Source of the DNA: an uncultured Rhizobiaceae group bacterium
GTDB taxonomy: Bacteria > Pseudomonadota > Alphaproteobacteria > Rhizobiales > Rhizobiaceae
DNA length: 11,624 nucleotides
Assembly: GCA_937951455.1 (NCBI GenBank)
Contig: CALFBU010000212.1
Span: forward strand, 1-11,624
Direction of reading: 5' to 3'
Within the stretch, counting starts at the first letter, position 1. Each line of letters opens with the position of its first letter. Of this stretch, positions 1 through 6,569 are shown in pieces. The notes beneath the pieces are model-generated. The model did no database searches. It worked only from the letters and a program-made list of their open reading frames with translations, and was not told the DNA's origin. A program made the position numbers and the translations under genes.

Positions 1-657
1 GTGAACAAAAAAGATTATACCATGATCATGCGACTGCCGCTTGCTTATACAGAAGAAAAAAACAGACTTGGCCTTCTCCCAACTGAACTGAAAGACAAAA
101 TCCTGGCCGCACGTGCAAATCTTCGTAAAAAACTGGAAGAGCTGACAGAAATGCCTATCAGTTTTTACGAAACAGAAACTTATAATGAAGCAGCCACCAT
201 ACAGGATAACGTTCTTTTGGGACGCATATCTTCCAAAGTGCCTGAAGGCACAGAACGCGTAACAAGTGCCATTCGTGACCTGTTAGAAGAAATGGATCTG
301 ACCGATGACATCTTCAACATTGGATTGAGTTTCAACATTGGCTCTGGTGGTAAACGATTGACAGAAATCCAAAGGCAAAAGCTACATTTGGCTCGTACTC
401 TACTTAAGCAACCAGACATCTTGATCGCCAATCAGGCTATGAACGCGTTGAGCACGCGACAACAGGAAGACATCATAGAAACTGTTTTGGAGTGGGCTAA
501 CAAACGCAAGGTAGGAATTATATGGGTTCCCATGAATGCATCTTTTGCGCAGAAATTTGAACGTGTTCTTGTTTTTGATAGCGGAAACCTCGTTGCAGAT
601 GGGCCGCCTGAACAAATCAAACAACAAAGCGAAGTTTATAATATGCTAACGGCATAG
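1..657 (+). CDS. ABC transporter, C-terminal ATP-binding domain (5' end cut off by window, degenerate motifs)
   Basis: This is the 3' part of an ABC transporter gene. The reading frame is open from base 1 and the GTG there is probably an internal Val codon, since no Walker A motif is present and must lie upstream. The visible 218 residues have NBD architecture: a Q-loop-side region (FYETETYNEAATIQDNVLLG, residues 55-74), a signature region, a Walker B region and an H-loop region, ending with the usual phrase VFDSGNLVADGPPEQI. Every catalytic motif is altered. LSGGQ reads LTEIQ (120-124), Walker B LLLDE reads LIANQ with N144 and Q145 in place of Asp and catalytic Glu, the D-loop Asp is S151, and the H-loop His aligns with M178. 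The domain is therefore probably non-hydrolytic, perhaps the inactive half of an asymmetric transporter. Substrate is unknown. A cyclic-nucleotide-binding gene follows after 53 bases. Confidence 0.82.
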   Translation: MNKKDYTMIMRLPLAYTEEKNRLGLLPTELKDKILAARANLRKKLEELTEMPISFYETETYNEAATIQDNVLLGRISSKVPEGTERVTSAIRDLLEEMDLTDDIFNIGLSFNIGSGGKRLTEIQRQKLHLARTLLKQPDILIANQAMNALSTRQQEDIIETVLEWANKRKVGIIWVPMNASFAQKFERVLVFDSGNLVADGPPEQIKQQSEVYNMLTA

Positions 658-710
658 TTACGAGAATACATTATGATTAGAATTTCACCCCCTTGGGCAA
701 GGAGAAAAAA

Positions 711-1178
711 ATGAGCACACTAACACAAGAAGTAGAAATGCTTCGCAAGATACCGCTATTTGCATCCATTGACCCCGGAAAACTCAAGTTGCTGGCATTT
801 GCCTCAGACAGGAAAGTCTACAATGAGGGACAAGACCTCTTTAAACAAGGTGATTCTGGCGACGCTGCTTTTGTTATCGTTGATGGCACTGCTGATATTA
901 TCGTTTCAACCGATGATAAGGAAGTTATTGTAGCAAGCGTTGGCAAAGACGAAATCATCGGGGAAATCTCTATACTATGCGATGTTCCCAGAACTGCAAC
1001 CGTTCGGGCAACGGCAAGCTTAGAAGTACTAAAAGTCAAAAAAGCACATTTTTTAGGTTTGATTTCTCAGGTACCAGATTTGGGTGTTGAGATTATGCGC
1101 GAATTGGCTTCACGCCTCCAAAAAACAACCATTGAACTGGGTGAAGCACGTCAACTTTTAAGTGCGAAAAAATCGTAG
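711..1178 (+). CDS. Stand-alone cyclic nucleotide-binding domain protein
   Basis: A 155-residue protein consisting of one CRP/PKA-type cyclic nucleotide-binding domain. A beta-roll spans about residues 17-115, followed by helices to residue 150. The phosphate-binding cassette is intact: G84-E85 and P93-R94-T95-A96-T97, the PKA-like form in which Glu contacts the ribose hydroxyl and Arg the cyclic phosphate, so binding of cAMP or cGMP is plausible. There is no helix-turn-helix, so it is not a CRP-type transcription factor and more likely regulates a partner protein. I chose ATG 711 over an upstream TTG at 693 because AAGGAG at 699-704 lies 6 bases before it. It sits between the ABC transporter and a metallo-hydrolase, probably in one transcript. 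The ligand cannot be read from sequence. Confidence 0.88.
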   Translation: MSTLTQEVEMLRKIPLFASIDPGKLKLLAFASDRKVYNEGQDLFKQGDSGDAAFVIVDGTADIIVSTDDKEVIVASVGKDEIIGEISILCDVPRTATVRATASLEVLKVKKAHFLGLISQVPDLGVEIMRELASRLQKTTIELGEARQLLSAKKS

Positions 1179-1204
1179 AGAGATTTGAGAAAAAGTAATT
1201 AAAT

Positions 1205-2047
1205 ATGGCTGATCACTGCGCTGAAAATTTTGATATTACCTTTTGGGGTACGCGTGGAACACTTCCCGTTTCAGGCGCGGCTTTCGCCCGAACGGGTGGT
1301 AGCACAAATTGCATTGAAGTGACGTGTGGCGAACACACGATCATCATAGACGCAGGAACTGGCATCCGTGAACTTGGCAGCAAACTGGTTGCAAATAATC
1401 CTGATCAAAAAATACATTTATTTCTAACGCACGCGCATTATGACCATGTCGAAGGCATTCCATTCTTTGCCCCCTTCTTCATGAATGACGTTAAAATTGA
1501 CATCACTTGTGGCAAGCTTAACGGCACAAAAGACACAGGCGCGTTGATTAAAAATCTTATGAAACAGCCTTATTTCCCAGTTGGGCCTGAGGTATTTTCA
1601 GCAGATATTGAATACAATACTCTCCAAGAGCATGCTGAATTTAACATATCTGATAAAATTAGTGTCAGAACAACACCAATGAACCACCCAGGCGGTGCCA
1701 CTGGATATCGCATAGATTTTGCAGGTAAGTCATTCGCATGTGTCACAGATACTGAGCACGTACTTGGAAAACATGATCAAAACATCCTGAAACTCATCGA
1801 TAATGTAGATGTATTTTCTTACGACTGCAGCCTACTTGATAAAGAGATGGATGACTTTCAAGGCTATGGACATTCTACATTTGAAGAAGGCATCCGTCTG
1901 GCCAAACTTTCTAACGCAAAATCAATGCTTGCTTCACATCACATGCCATTTAGAACAGATGATGATTTGGAACAAATTGAACGCGCTATGAAAAAAGAAA
2001 ACGAAGCTTATAAAGTTGCGCGTGAAGGTGATAAGATAAAATTATAA
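1205..2047 (+). CDS. Metallo-beta-lactamase-fold metal-dependent hydrolase
   Basis: A 280-residue MBL-fold protein of the PhnP / RNase Z / phosphodiesterase-like branch. Metal-binding motifs are complete: HAHYDH at 76-81, H161 in NHPGG, D182 in TDTEH, and a late His in SHHMPFRTDDD (244-254). The N-terminal GTRGTLPVSG (15-24) and IIDAGTGIRELG (47-58) stretches are typical of a branch often annotated as a class II/III cyclic-nucleotide phosphodiesterase or simply an MBL hydrolase. The GHSTFEEG motif (222-229) supports the same branch. It is probably cytoplasmic, since no signal peptide is seen. It starts 26 bases after the cyclic-nucleotide-binding gene, so the substrate may be a cyclic nucleotide or another phosphodiester. 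That is inference from context. The ribosome-binding site is weak (GAGAAA near 1187-1192). Confidence 0.87.
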   Translation: MADHCAENFDITFWGTRGTLPVSGAAFARTGGSTNCIEVTCGEHTIIIDAGTGIRELGSKLVANNPDQKIHLFLTHAHYDHVEGIPFFAPFFMNDVKIDITCGKLNGTKDTGALIKNLMKQPYFPVGPEVFSADIEYNTLQEHAEFNISDKISVRTTPMNHPGGATGYRIDFAGKSFACVTDTEHVLGKHDQNILKLIDNVDVFSYDCSLLDKEMDDFQGYGHSTFEEGIRLAKLSNAKSMLASHHMPFRTDDDLEQIERAMKKENEAYKVAREGDKIKL

Positions 2048-2048
2048 A

Positions 2049-2071
2049 CATGTTTTGAAACATAAAACATG
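2049..2071 (+). other. Inverted repeat just after the MBL gene (possible weak terminator)
   Basis: CATGTTTT at 2049-2056 pairs perfectly with AAAACATG at 2064-2071 across a 7-base loop, starting one base after the MBL stop codon. The stem is AT-rich and no T-run follows, so it is not a standard intrinsic terminator. It may help end the upstream transcript or be chance. Confidence 0.3.
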
Positions 2072-2107
2072 GTAGCAACGTAACTTCCTATGATAACAGG
2101 TAAAATT

Positions 2108-2129
2108 GCTTGGCAAGTCACTTGCAAGC
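2108..2129. promoter_or_regulatory. Palindrome in the spacer upstream of the FAD oxidoreductase operon
   Basis: GCAAGT (2113-2118) and ACTTGC (2120-2125) form a 13-base palindrome around a single C. It is nested in an outer GCTTG (2108-2112) / CAAGC (2125-2129) repeat. It lies 63-84 bases before the operon's start codon, a reasonable place for an operator. No T-run follows, so a terminator is unlikely. The binding protein is unknown. Confidence 0.35.
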
Positions 2130-2142
2130 GAAAAAAACAACT

Positions 2143-2173
2143 CTAGGTTAGTGTTCTACTAGGGCAGTATAAT
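2143..2173 (+). promoter_or_regulatory. Candidate promoter/operator of the lipid operon: two CTAG motifs and TATAAT
   Basis: A perfect TATAAT (2168-2173) is preceded by CTAG at 2143 and CTAGGG at 2159-2164. No good TTGACA-like -35 box is present at the usual spacing, so an activator or alternative sigma factor may be involved. If transcription began about 7 bases after TATAAT, the AAGGTG ribosome-binding site (2175-2180) would largely be lost. Either the real start is further upstream or the TATAAT is fortuitous. Confidence 0.35.
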
Positions 2174-2191
2174 TAAGGTGTGCAAAGTTAA

Positions 2192-3517
2192 ATGAAAATC
2201 GCGGTAATCGGCTCAGGTATTTCGGGCAATTCAGCAGCTTGGGCACTTTCTAAGGCACACGATGTTACAGTATTCGAAAAAAGAGAACGTCTTGGTGGCC
2301 ACACGGCTACGGTTGACGTGGACTTTGACGGCAAAACCATTCCGGTCGATACAGGATTCATCGTTTATAATGAAAACAATTATCCAAACCTCATAAGGCT
2401 TTTCGATCATTTAAAGGTGGATACTTCGCCTTCGGATATGGAATTTTCTGTTTCTCTGGATAATGGCAAGCTTGAGTGGAAAGGCGGGAAAAAACTATCT
2501 GGCGTTTTCGCTCAACCTACAAACATATTTTCTCCAGGCTTTCTGAAAATGTTAAGAGACATTTTTCGTTTCAACAAAAGAGCAAGACAAGATCTCCAAA
2601 ACGGCGCGCTATGCGGGCTGACATTTGATGATTATCTCAATAAGACCGGATTTTCGAAACGTTTGAAAAACGACTATCTGGTTCCGATGACTTCTGCGAT
2701 TTGGTCTACGCCCTCAACAAAAATGTTGGAATTTCCTGCGGAAAGTCTAATCCAGTTCATGAAAAACCACTCACTAATCCAAAGTGAACGACCAAAATGG
2801 CGAACTGTCACCAATGGCAGTCGAAATTATATTGTAAAACTGAAAGAAAACACCAACGCTGAATTCAAGACTAATTGCGAAGTAGTCAGTGTGAAACGCA
2901 CTGACGATGGTGTTTTAGTCACAGACATTAACGGTGGTTCAGAAATGTTTGACGAAGTTGTCATGGCTTCACATTCTGACCAGACGCTTAAAATATTAAG
3001 CGATGCTTCCACACAAGAGAAAGATATTTTATCCAACGTTCAATACGTCCAGAATGACGTATGGCTGCACCGGGACAAATCCTTGATGCCGAAGCGAAAA
3101 AAGGCATGGGCTGCGTGGAATTATATCGGCAATAAGAACGTGCTTGATGATCGTGATGTTTCCGTTACCTACTGGATGAACAAGCTTCAAAACATTGATG
3201 AAAAATATCCGCTTTACGTGACCCTTAACCCCATTAAAGAACCGAATGAATCGCTAACGTTTGGTCGCTATCAATACGCACATCCTCTTTTTGACACCGC
3301 TGCGATTAATGCACAAAACCGCCTTGATACCATTCAAGGTACAAACAAAATCTGGTTCTGCGGTGCCTGGACAGGTTTCGGCTTTCACGAAGATGGCTTA
3401 AAATCCGGTTTAAAAGTTGCGAGAGCCCTTGGTGGTATAGTACCATGGGAAGAGCCAAAATATCCTTCACAGGAAATCGCAAACGAAAACACGCTTACCA
3501 TGGAAGCTGCGGAGTAG
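2192..3517 (+). CDS. NAD(P)/FAD-dependent oxidoreductase, amine-oxidase-like (COG2907 type)
   Basis: A 441-residue flavoprotein with an N-terminal Rossmann dinucleotide-binding motif (GSGISG, residues 7-12), an acidic residue in VFEKRERLGGHTA (27-39) for the ADP ribose, and the C-terminal FAD signature GAWTGFGFHEDG (391-402). It resembles the amine oxidase / phytoene desaturase superfamily and closely fits the COG2907 group always found next to DUF1365 and Cfa-family genes. In Rhodobacter sphaeroides, a singlet-oxygen-induced gene set including such families modifies phospholipid acyl chains to methylated unsaturated and furan fatty acids. A desaturase or oxidase role on acyl chains is therefore plausible but not shown here. 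AAGGTG lies 11 bases before the ATG. Only 4 bases separate it from the next gene, so co-transcription is near certain. Confidence 0.9.
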   Translation: MKIAVIGSGISGNSAAWALSKAHDVTVFEKRERLGGHTATVDVDFDGKTIPVDTGFIVYNENNYPNLIRLFDHLKVDTSPSDMEFSVSLDNGKLEWKGGKKLSGVFAQPTNIFSPGFLKMLRDIFRFNKRARQDLQNGALCGLTFDDYLNKTGFSKRLKNDYLVPMTSAIWSTPSTKMLEFPAESLIQFMKNHSLIQSERPKWRTVTNGSRNYIVKLKENTNAEFKTNCEVVSVKRTDDGVLVTDINGGSEMFDEVVMASHSDQTLKILSDASTQEKDILSNVQYVQNDVWLHRDKSLMPKRKKAWAAWNYIGNKNVLDDRDVSVTYWMNKLQNIDEKYPLYVTLNPIKEPNESLTFGRYQYAHPLFDTAAINAQNRLDTIQGTNKIWFCGAWTGFGFHEDGLKSGLKVARALGGIVPWEEPKYPSQEIANENTLTMEAAE

Positions 3518-3521
3518 TCTT

Positions 3522-4352
3522 ATGACGACCGCCAATACAAAGAATAAAGTAGCATCAAAACCAGCAGCAAGTCTTTACTTTGGTAAGGTTACACATGCTC
3601 GCCTCAAACCCAAAATACATAGATTCAATTACAATATTTTTTCGCTGGTTATAGATTTGGATCGATATCAGGAAGCAAAAAGAAGCAGCTTTTTATTTGG
3701 CGTAAACTCGGCTGCCTTAATTTCATTTCATGAAAAAGATCATGGTGTACGTGATGGCTCAGCACTTAGAGACTACATCAACAATCTGCTTTTAAAGGGT
3801 GACATAGAAAAACCTGCCAAGATTTTGCTTTGGTGTAATCCAAGGGTCTTTAGCTACACCTTCAATCCACTCTCGATATACTTTTGTTATGACAAAAATG
3901 ATGAGGTTATCGCCCTCGTCTATCAGGTCAACAATACCTTTGGCGAGACACACTCCTATGTAGCTAAAGTCTCCGAAGATCAGGAAAAGATACCAGCTAT
4001 CAAGAACTCCGCGCAAAAATGTTTTTATGTGTCTCCATTCTTGGATATGAATCTGCGATATGATTTTAGCATTCAAGCTCCTAATGAGGCCTTGAAAGTT
4101 CGCATATTAGAACATGATGAAACAGGCCCTATACTTTCCGCAACATTTTCTGGAAAACACAAGGCGCTAAATTCAAAAAATCTTATGCTGGGAATGCTAA
4201 AAACGCTTGGCCTGACTTGGAAAATTACGGCTGGCATTCATTTTGAGGCGCTTATCTTGTGGTTTAAAGGTGTAAAACTAACGAAAAGACCTGCCCCACC
4301 CGTTAAACCAAGTTATATAAAACAAGATAATAAAATTGTTGCAGGTGAGTAA
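3522..4352 (+). CDS. DUF1365 domain-containing protein
   Basis: A 276-residue protein with all hallmark DUF1365 blocks: HARLKPKIHRFNY (25-37), FNPLSIYFCYD (114-124), VNNTFGETHSY (136-146), KCFYVSPFLDM (166-176) and HFEALILWFKG (240-250). The biochemical role of the family is not established to my knowledge. Its fixed position between the FAD oxidoreductase and the Cfa-family methyltransferase points to acyl-chain modification of membrane lipids. The block of conserved His, Asn and Tyr residues could form an active or binding site. GGAG at 3511-3514, inside the end of the preceding gene, is a good ribosome-binding site for ATG 3522. The stop codon is 3 bases from the next start, consistent with translational coupling. 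Confidence 0.93.
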   Translation: MTTANTKNKVASKPAASLYFGKVTHARLKPKIHRFNYNIFSLVIDLDRYQEAKRSSFLFGVNSAALISFHEKDHGVRDGSALRDYINNLLLKGDIEKPAKILLWCNPRVFSYTFNPLSIYFCYDKNDEVIALVYQVNNTFGETHSYVAKVSEDQEKIPAIKNSAQKCFYVSPFLDMNLRYDFSIQAPNEALKVRILEHDETGPILSATFSGKHKALNSKNLMLGMLKTLGLTWKITAGIHFEALILWFKGVKLTKRPAPPVKPSYIKQDNKIVAGE

Positions 4353-4355
4353 AGA

Positions 4356-5621
4356 ATGAAATCAGCCGTAAATACTATTGGTTTAGAAACTGATTTCGAT
4401 GATGCAATTTTGATCAACGAAGCAAACTTTGCAGATCAAAAAGGCAATTTACCATGGTTTGCCAGAAAATTTCTCAAGCTGCTTTTGCGCATTGAAAGCG
4501 GCAAACTATTTATTCGATTTCCTAACGGAAAATCCGTTCAATTCACGTCAGGCCATTCAGGGCCAGTTGCAAAAATTCACCTACATAATTGGAGATTACC
4601 CCGCAAGGTAGCGCTAAGCGGCACGATTGGTGTTGCCGAAAGTTATATGGACAATGACTGGGATAGCCCGGATGTGACGTCCATGCTTGAGTTTTTTCTG
4701 GTAAACCGTTCGATTTATGGCGATGTAGCCTCCCAAAGTCCTGTCATCAACTTTATGGAAAGCGTGCGTCACTGGTTTAACAAAAACACCAAGAGCGGCT
4801 CACAAAAAAACATATCTGCGCATTACGACTTGGGCAATGACTTCTATAGTCTCTGGCTCGATAGCAGCATGACCTATTCGTCTGCAATTTATGAAGATGG
4901 TGCAAATTCGCTAGAAACCGCACAAGACGCCAAATATAAATATTTAGCGGACAATATGGGCGTTACGAAAGACAGCCATATTTTGGAAATTGGATGCGGC
5001 TGGGGCGGTTTCGCAGAGTATGTGGCGCGTGAATATGGTGCAAAAATTACCGGACTAACAATCTCTAAAGAACAATTGGATTACGCAAGAGAGCGCATTG
5101 ATAAAGCTGGTCTATCGGATCGCGTAACGTTCAAATTTCAAGACTATCGTGATGAAACTGGAAAATACGACCACGTGGCTTCCATTGAAATGTTTGAGGC
5201 GGTCGGTGAAGAATATTGGGCAACCTATTTTGAAACGATAAATCAGTGTTTGAAACCGGGTGGCACTGCTGGCTTGCAGATCATCACAATCCGCGATGCA
5301 GCCTTTGAAGACTATCGAAGACGCCCAGACTTCATCCAACGCTACATCTTTCCGGGCGGCATGTTGCCCTCTCCTGAAGCCTTATCAAAAGTCACCAATC
5401 AACACGGCTTGATGTTGTCTAAAGAACGTATTTTTGGAAAAGACTACGCTAGGACACTTGAAGAATGGCGCTTGGTATTTTGGGAGAAATGGGAAGAAAT
5501 TCAGGCACTTGGGTTTGACCAACGTTTTAAACGCATGTGGGAGTTTTATTTCCATTATTGCGAAGCAGGCTTTTCAACGCAGTCCATTGACGTAAGGCAG
5601 ATGTTTTACAAACACAGTTGA
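4356..5621 (+). CDS. Cyclopropane-fatty-acyl-phospholipid synthase family SAM-dependent methyltransferase
   Basis: A 421-residue COG2230 methyltransferase acting on unsaturated acyl chains of membrane phospholipids. It has SYMD (96-99), AHYDLGNDFY (155-164), the SAM motif EIGCGWGG (211-218), SIEMFEAVG (276-284) and YIFPGGMLPS (330-339). Aligned by hand with E. coli Cfa, Glu239, Ile268, Tyr317 and Cys354 are retained as E281, I310, Y364 and C402. However, Cys139 is S176 (in YSSAIY) and His266 is Q308. In Cfa these contribute to the bicarbonate site needed to deprotonate the intermediate and close the ring. The product may therefore be a methyl-branched unsaturated chain, as made by UfaM-type methylases, rather than a cyclopropane. 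That is inference. The start follows AGGTGAG (4343-4349) at 6 bases. It is the last gene of the three-gene operon and converges on the SDR gene. Confidence 0.93.
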   Translation: MKSAVNTIGLETDFDDAILINEANFADQKGNLPWFARKFLKLLLRIESGKLFIRFPNGKSVQFTSGHSGPVAKIHLHNWRLPRKVALSGTIGVAESYMDNDWDSPDVTSMLEFFLVNRSIYGDVASQSPVINFMESVRHWFNKNTKSGSQKNISAHYDLGNDFYSLWLDSSMTYSSAIYEDGANSLETAQDAKYKYLADNMGVTKDSHILEIGCGWGGFAEYVAREYGAKITGLTISKEQLDYARERIDKAGLSDRVTFKFQDYRDETGKYDHVASIEMFEAVGEEYWATYFETINQCLKPGGTAGLQIITIRDAAFEDYRRRPDFIQRYIFPGGMLPSPEALSKVTNQHGLMLSKERIFGKDYARTLEEWRLVFWEKWEEIQALGFDQRFKRMWEFYFHYCEAGFSTQSIDVRQMFYKHS

Positions 5622-5637
5622 AAACTAAACCTAGTTA

Positions 5638-6411
5638 TTAACCGCCCGTGATTTTGCGAACTAGCCAGAAATATACTGGGTAACACCATAGGTTTATAAA
5701 TTTCAGCATGTAGGTGAAACGGCGTGGGAATGTGATTTCGAAATTTGGTTTTTCCAAACCATGCACAACACGTTCGGCTGCCTTTTCTACAGGCATGAGA
5801 AATGGCATCGGAAAATCGTTTTTCTCAGTCAATGGTGTGTCAATAAAACCAGGTGTGATCAGCTGTATTTTGATGTTCATTTTATCAAAATCATACTTTA
5901 AACTCTCAGCAAGATTGATAAGTCCAGCTTTGGATAATCCATAAGGTCCATTTTTTGGTAGTCCGCCATATCCTGCAACAGATGAAACAATGGCAATCTG
6001 TCCTTGCCCTGCTTCCTTCATGGCATCAACTGCTGGTATCAATCCATTAATAACACCGTCAATATTAACTGAATGGGTAAAATCAAAATCTTCGAACTTT
6101 AAATCATTGCCGCGAACAGGTTTAAACGTTCCCGCATTTAAAACACAAATTGCTAAGGTACCAGCCTCTTTGACAATGCGCTCAACACATTTAAGATTGG
6201 CATCACGATCGGTCACATCCAATGGCGCAGAAATGATCTCCCCCTTGCCTGAATAATCGGAAGCAATTTTTTCCAGTTTATCTTCTGAACGCGCAGAAAT
6301 GTATACTTTATATCCTTCGTCAGCCATTTGTATCGCAACTGATTTGCCTATGCCTTCACTCGCACCCGTAATCCAAACAGCGCCATCCTTAGGTTTTGCG
6401 GTAAATGTCAT
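5638..6411 (-). CDS. Short-chain dehydrogenase/reductase (SDR) with hydrophobic C-terminus
   Basis: A 257-residue classical SDR. The cofactor motif is TGASEGIG (residues 15-22), followed by the NAG motif (92-94) and a catalytic triad of S144, Y157 and K161 (in SSVAGYGG and PYGLSK). The Pro-Gly motif ITPGFIDTP (185-193) is also present. The arginine in ISARSEDKL just after beta-2 suggests NADP(H) preference. The final 25 residues are rich in Phe, Tyr, Trp and Leu, which could hold the enzyme at the membrane. Start choice: ATG 6411 has a weak GAAAG site 7 bases upstream and gives normal family length. In-frame ATG 6459 or TTG 6468 would add 16 or 19 residues before the Rossmann fold. It ends 16 bases from the Cfa-family gene; SDRs of this type often accompany that operon. 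Substrate unknown. Confidence 0.87.
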   Translation of the reverse strand: MTFTAKPKDGAVWITGASEGIGKSVAIQMADEGYKVYISARSEDKLEKIASDYSGKGEIISAPLDVTDRDANLKCVERIVKEAGTLAICVLNAGTFKPVRGNDLKFEDFDFTHSVNIDGVINGLIPAVDAMKEAGQGQIAIVSSVAGYGGLPKNGPYGLSKAGLINLAESLKYDFDKMNIKIQLITPGFIDTPLTEKNDFPMPFLMPVEKAAERVVHGLEKPNFEITFPRRFTYMLKFINLWCYPVYFWLVRKITGG

Positions 6412-6569
6412 TTGTAAACTTTCATGTTTTGATAGAATGAAATTTCTGTAAGCCACCATAAAATGCAATACTTACACATATTTATCACTTTTCAGAAACT
6501 TCAATACCTTGCTAGAAAATGTCGCTTTCTCTAGGGTGTATAAAGCTATAACTCAATGAAAGTTCCACG
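6412..6569. promoter_or_regulatory. Divergent spacer between SDR and cysteine synthase genes
   Basis: This 158-base AT-rich spacer must drive both genes. Towards cysteine synthase it contains CTAGA (6512-6516), TCTAG (6530-6534), CTAGGG (6531-6536) and a TATAAA box (6539-6544), which would give a leader of about 19 bases. No clear -35 box was found. Nothing convincing was found for the SDR promoter. Confidence 0.4.

Noticed and set aside
1..3. GTG at base 1 as the true start of the ABC gene
   Set aside because: The encoded part lacks a Walker A motif and the window edge falls exactly here, so the gene almost certainly extends upstream.
690..704. Mini-hairpin CCTT-GGGC-AAGG that would cover the ribosome-binding site of the cNMP-binding gene
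   Set aside because: A four-pair stem is too weak to claim as an RNA switch; probably chance in a C-run next to a purine-rich site.
5622..5637. Terminator between the Cfa-family gene and the SDR gene
   Set aside because: Only a short AACTA/TAGTT repeat without GC-rich stem or T-run is present in the 16-base gap.
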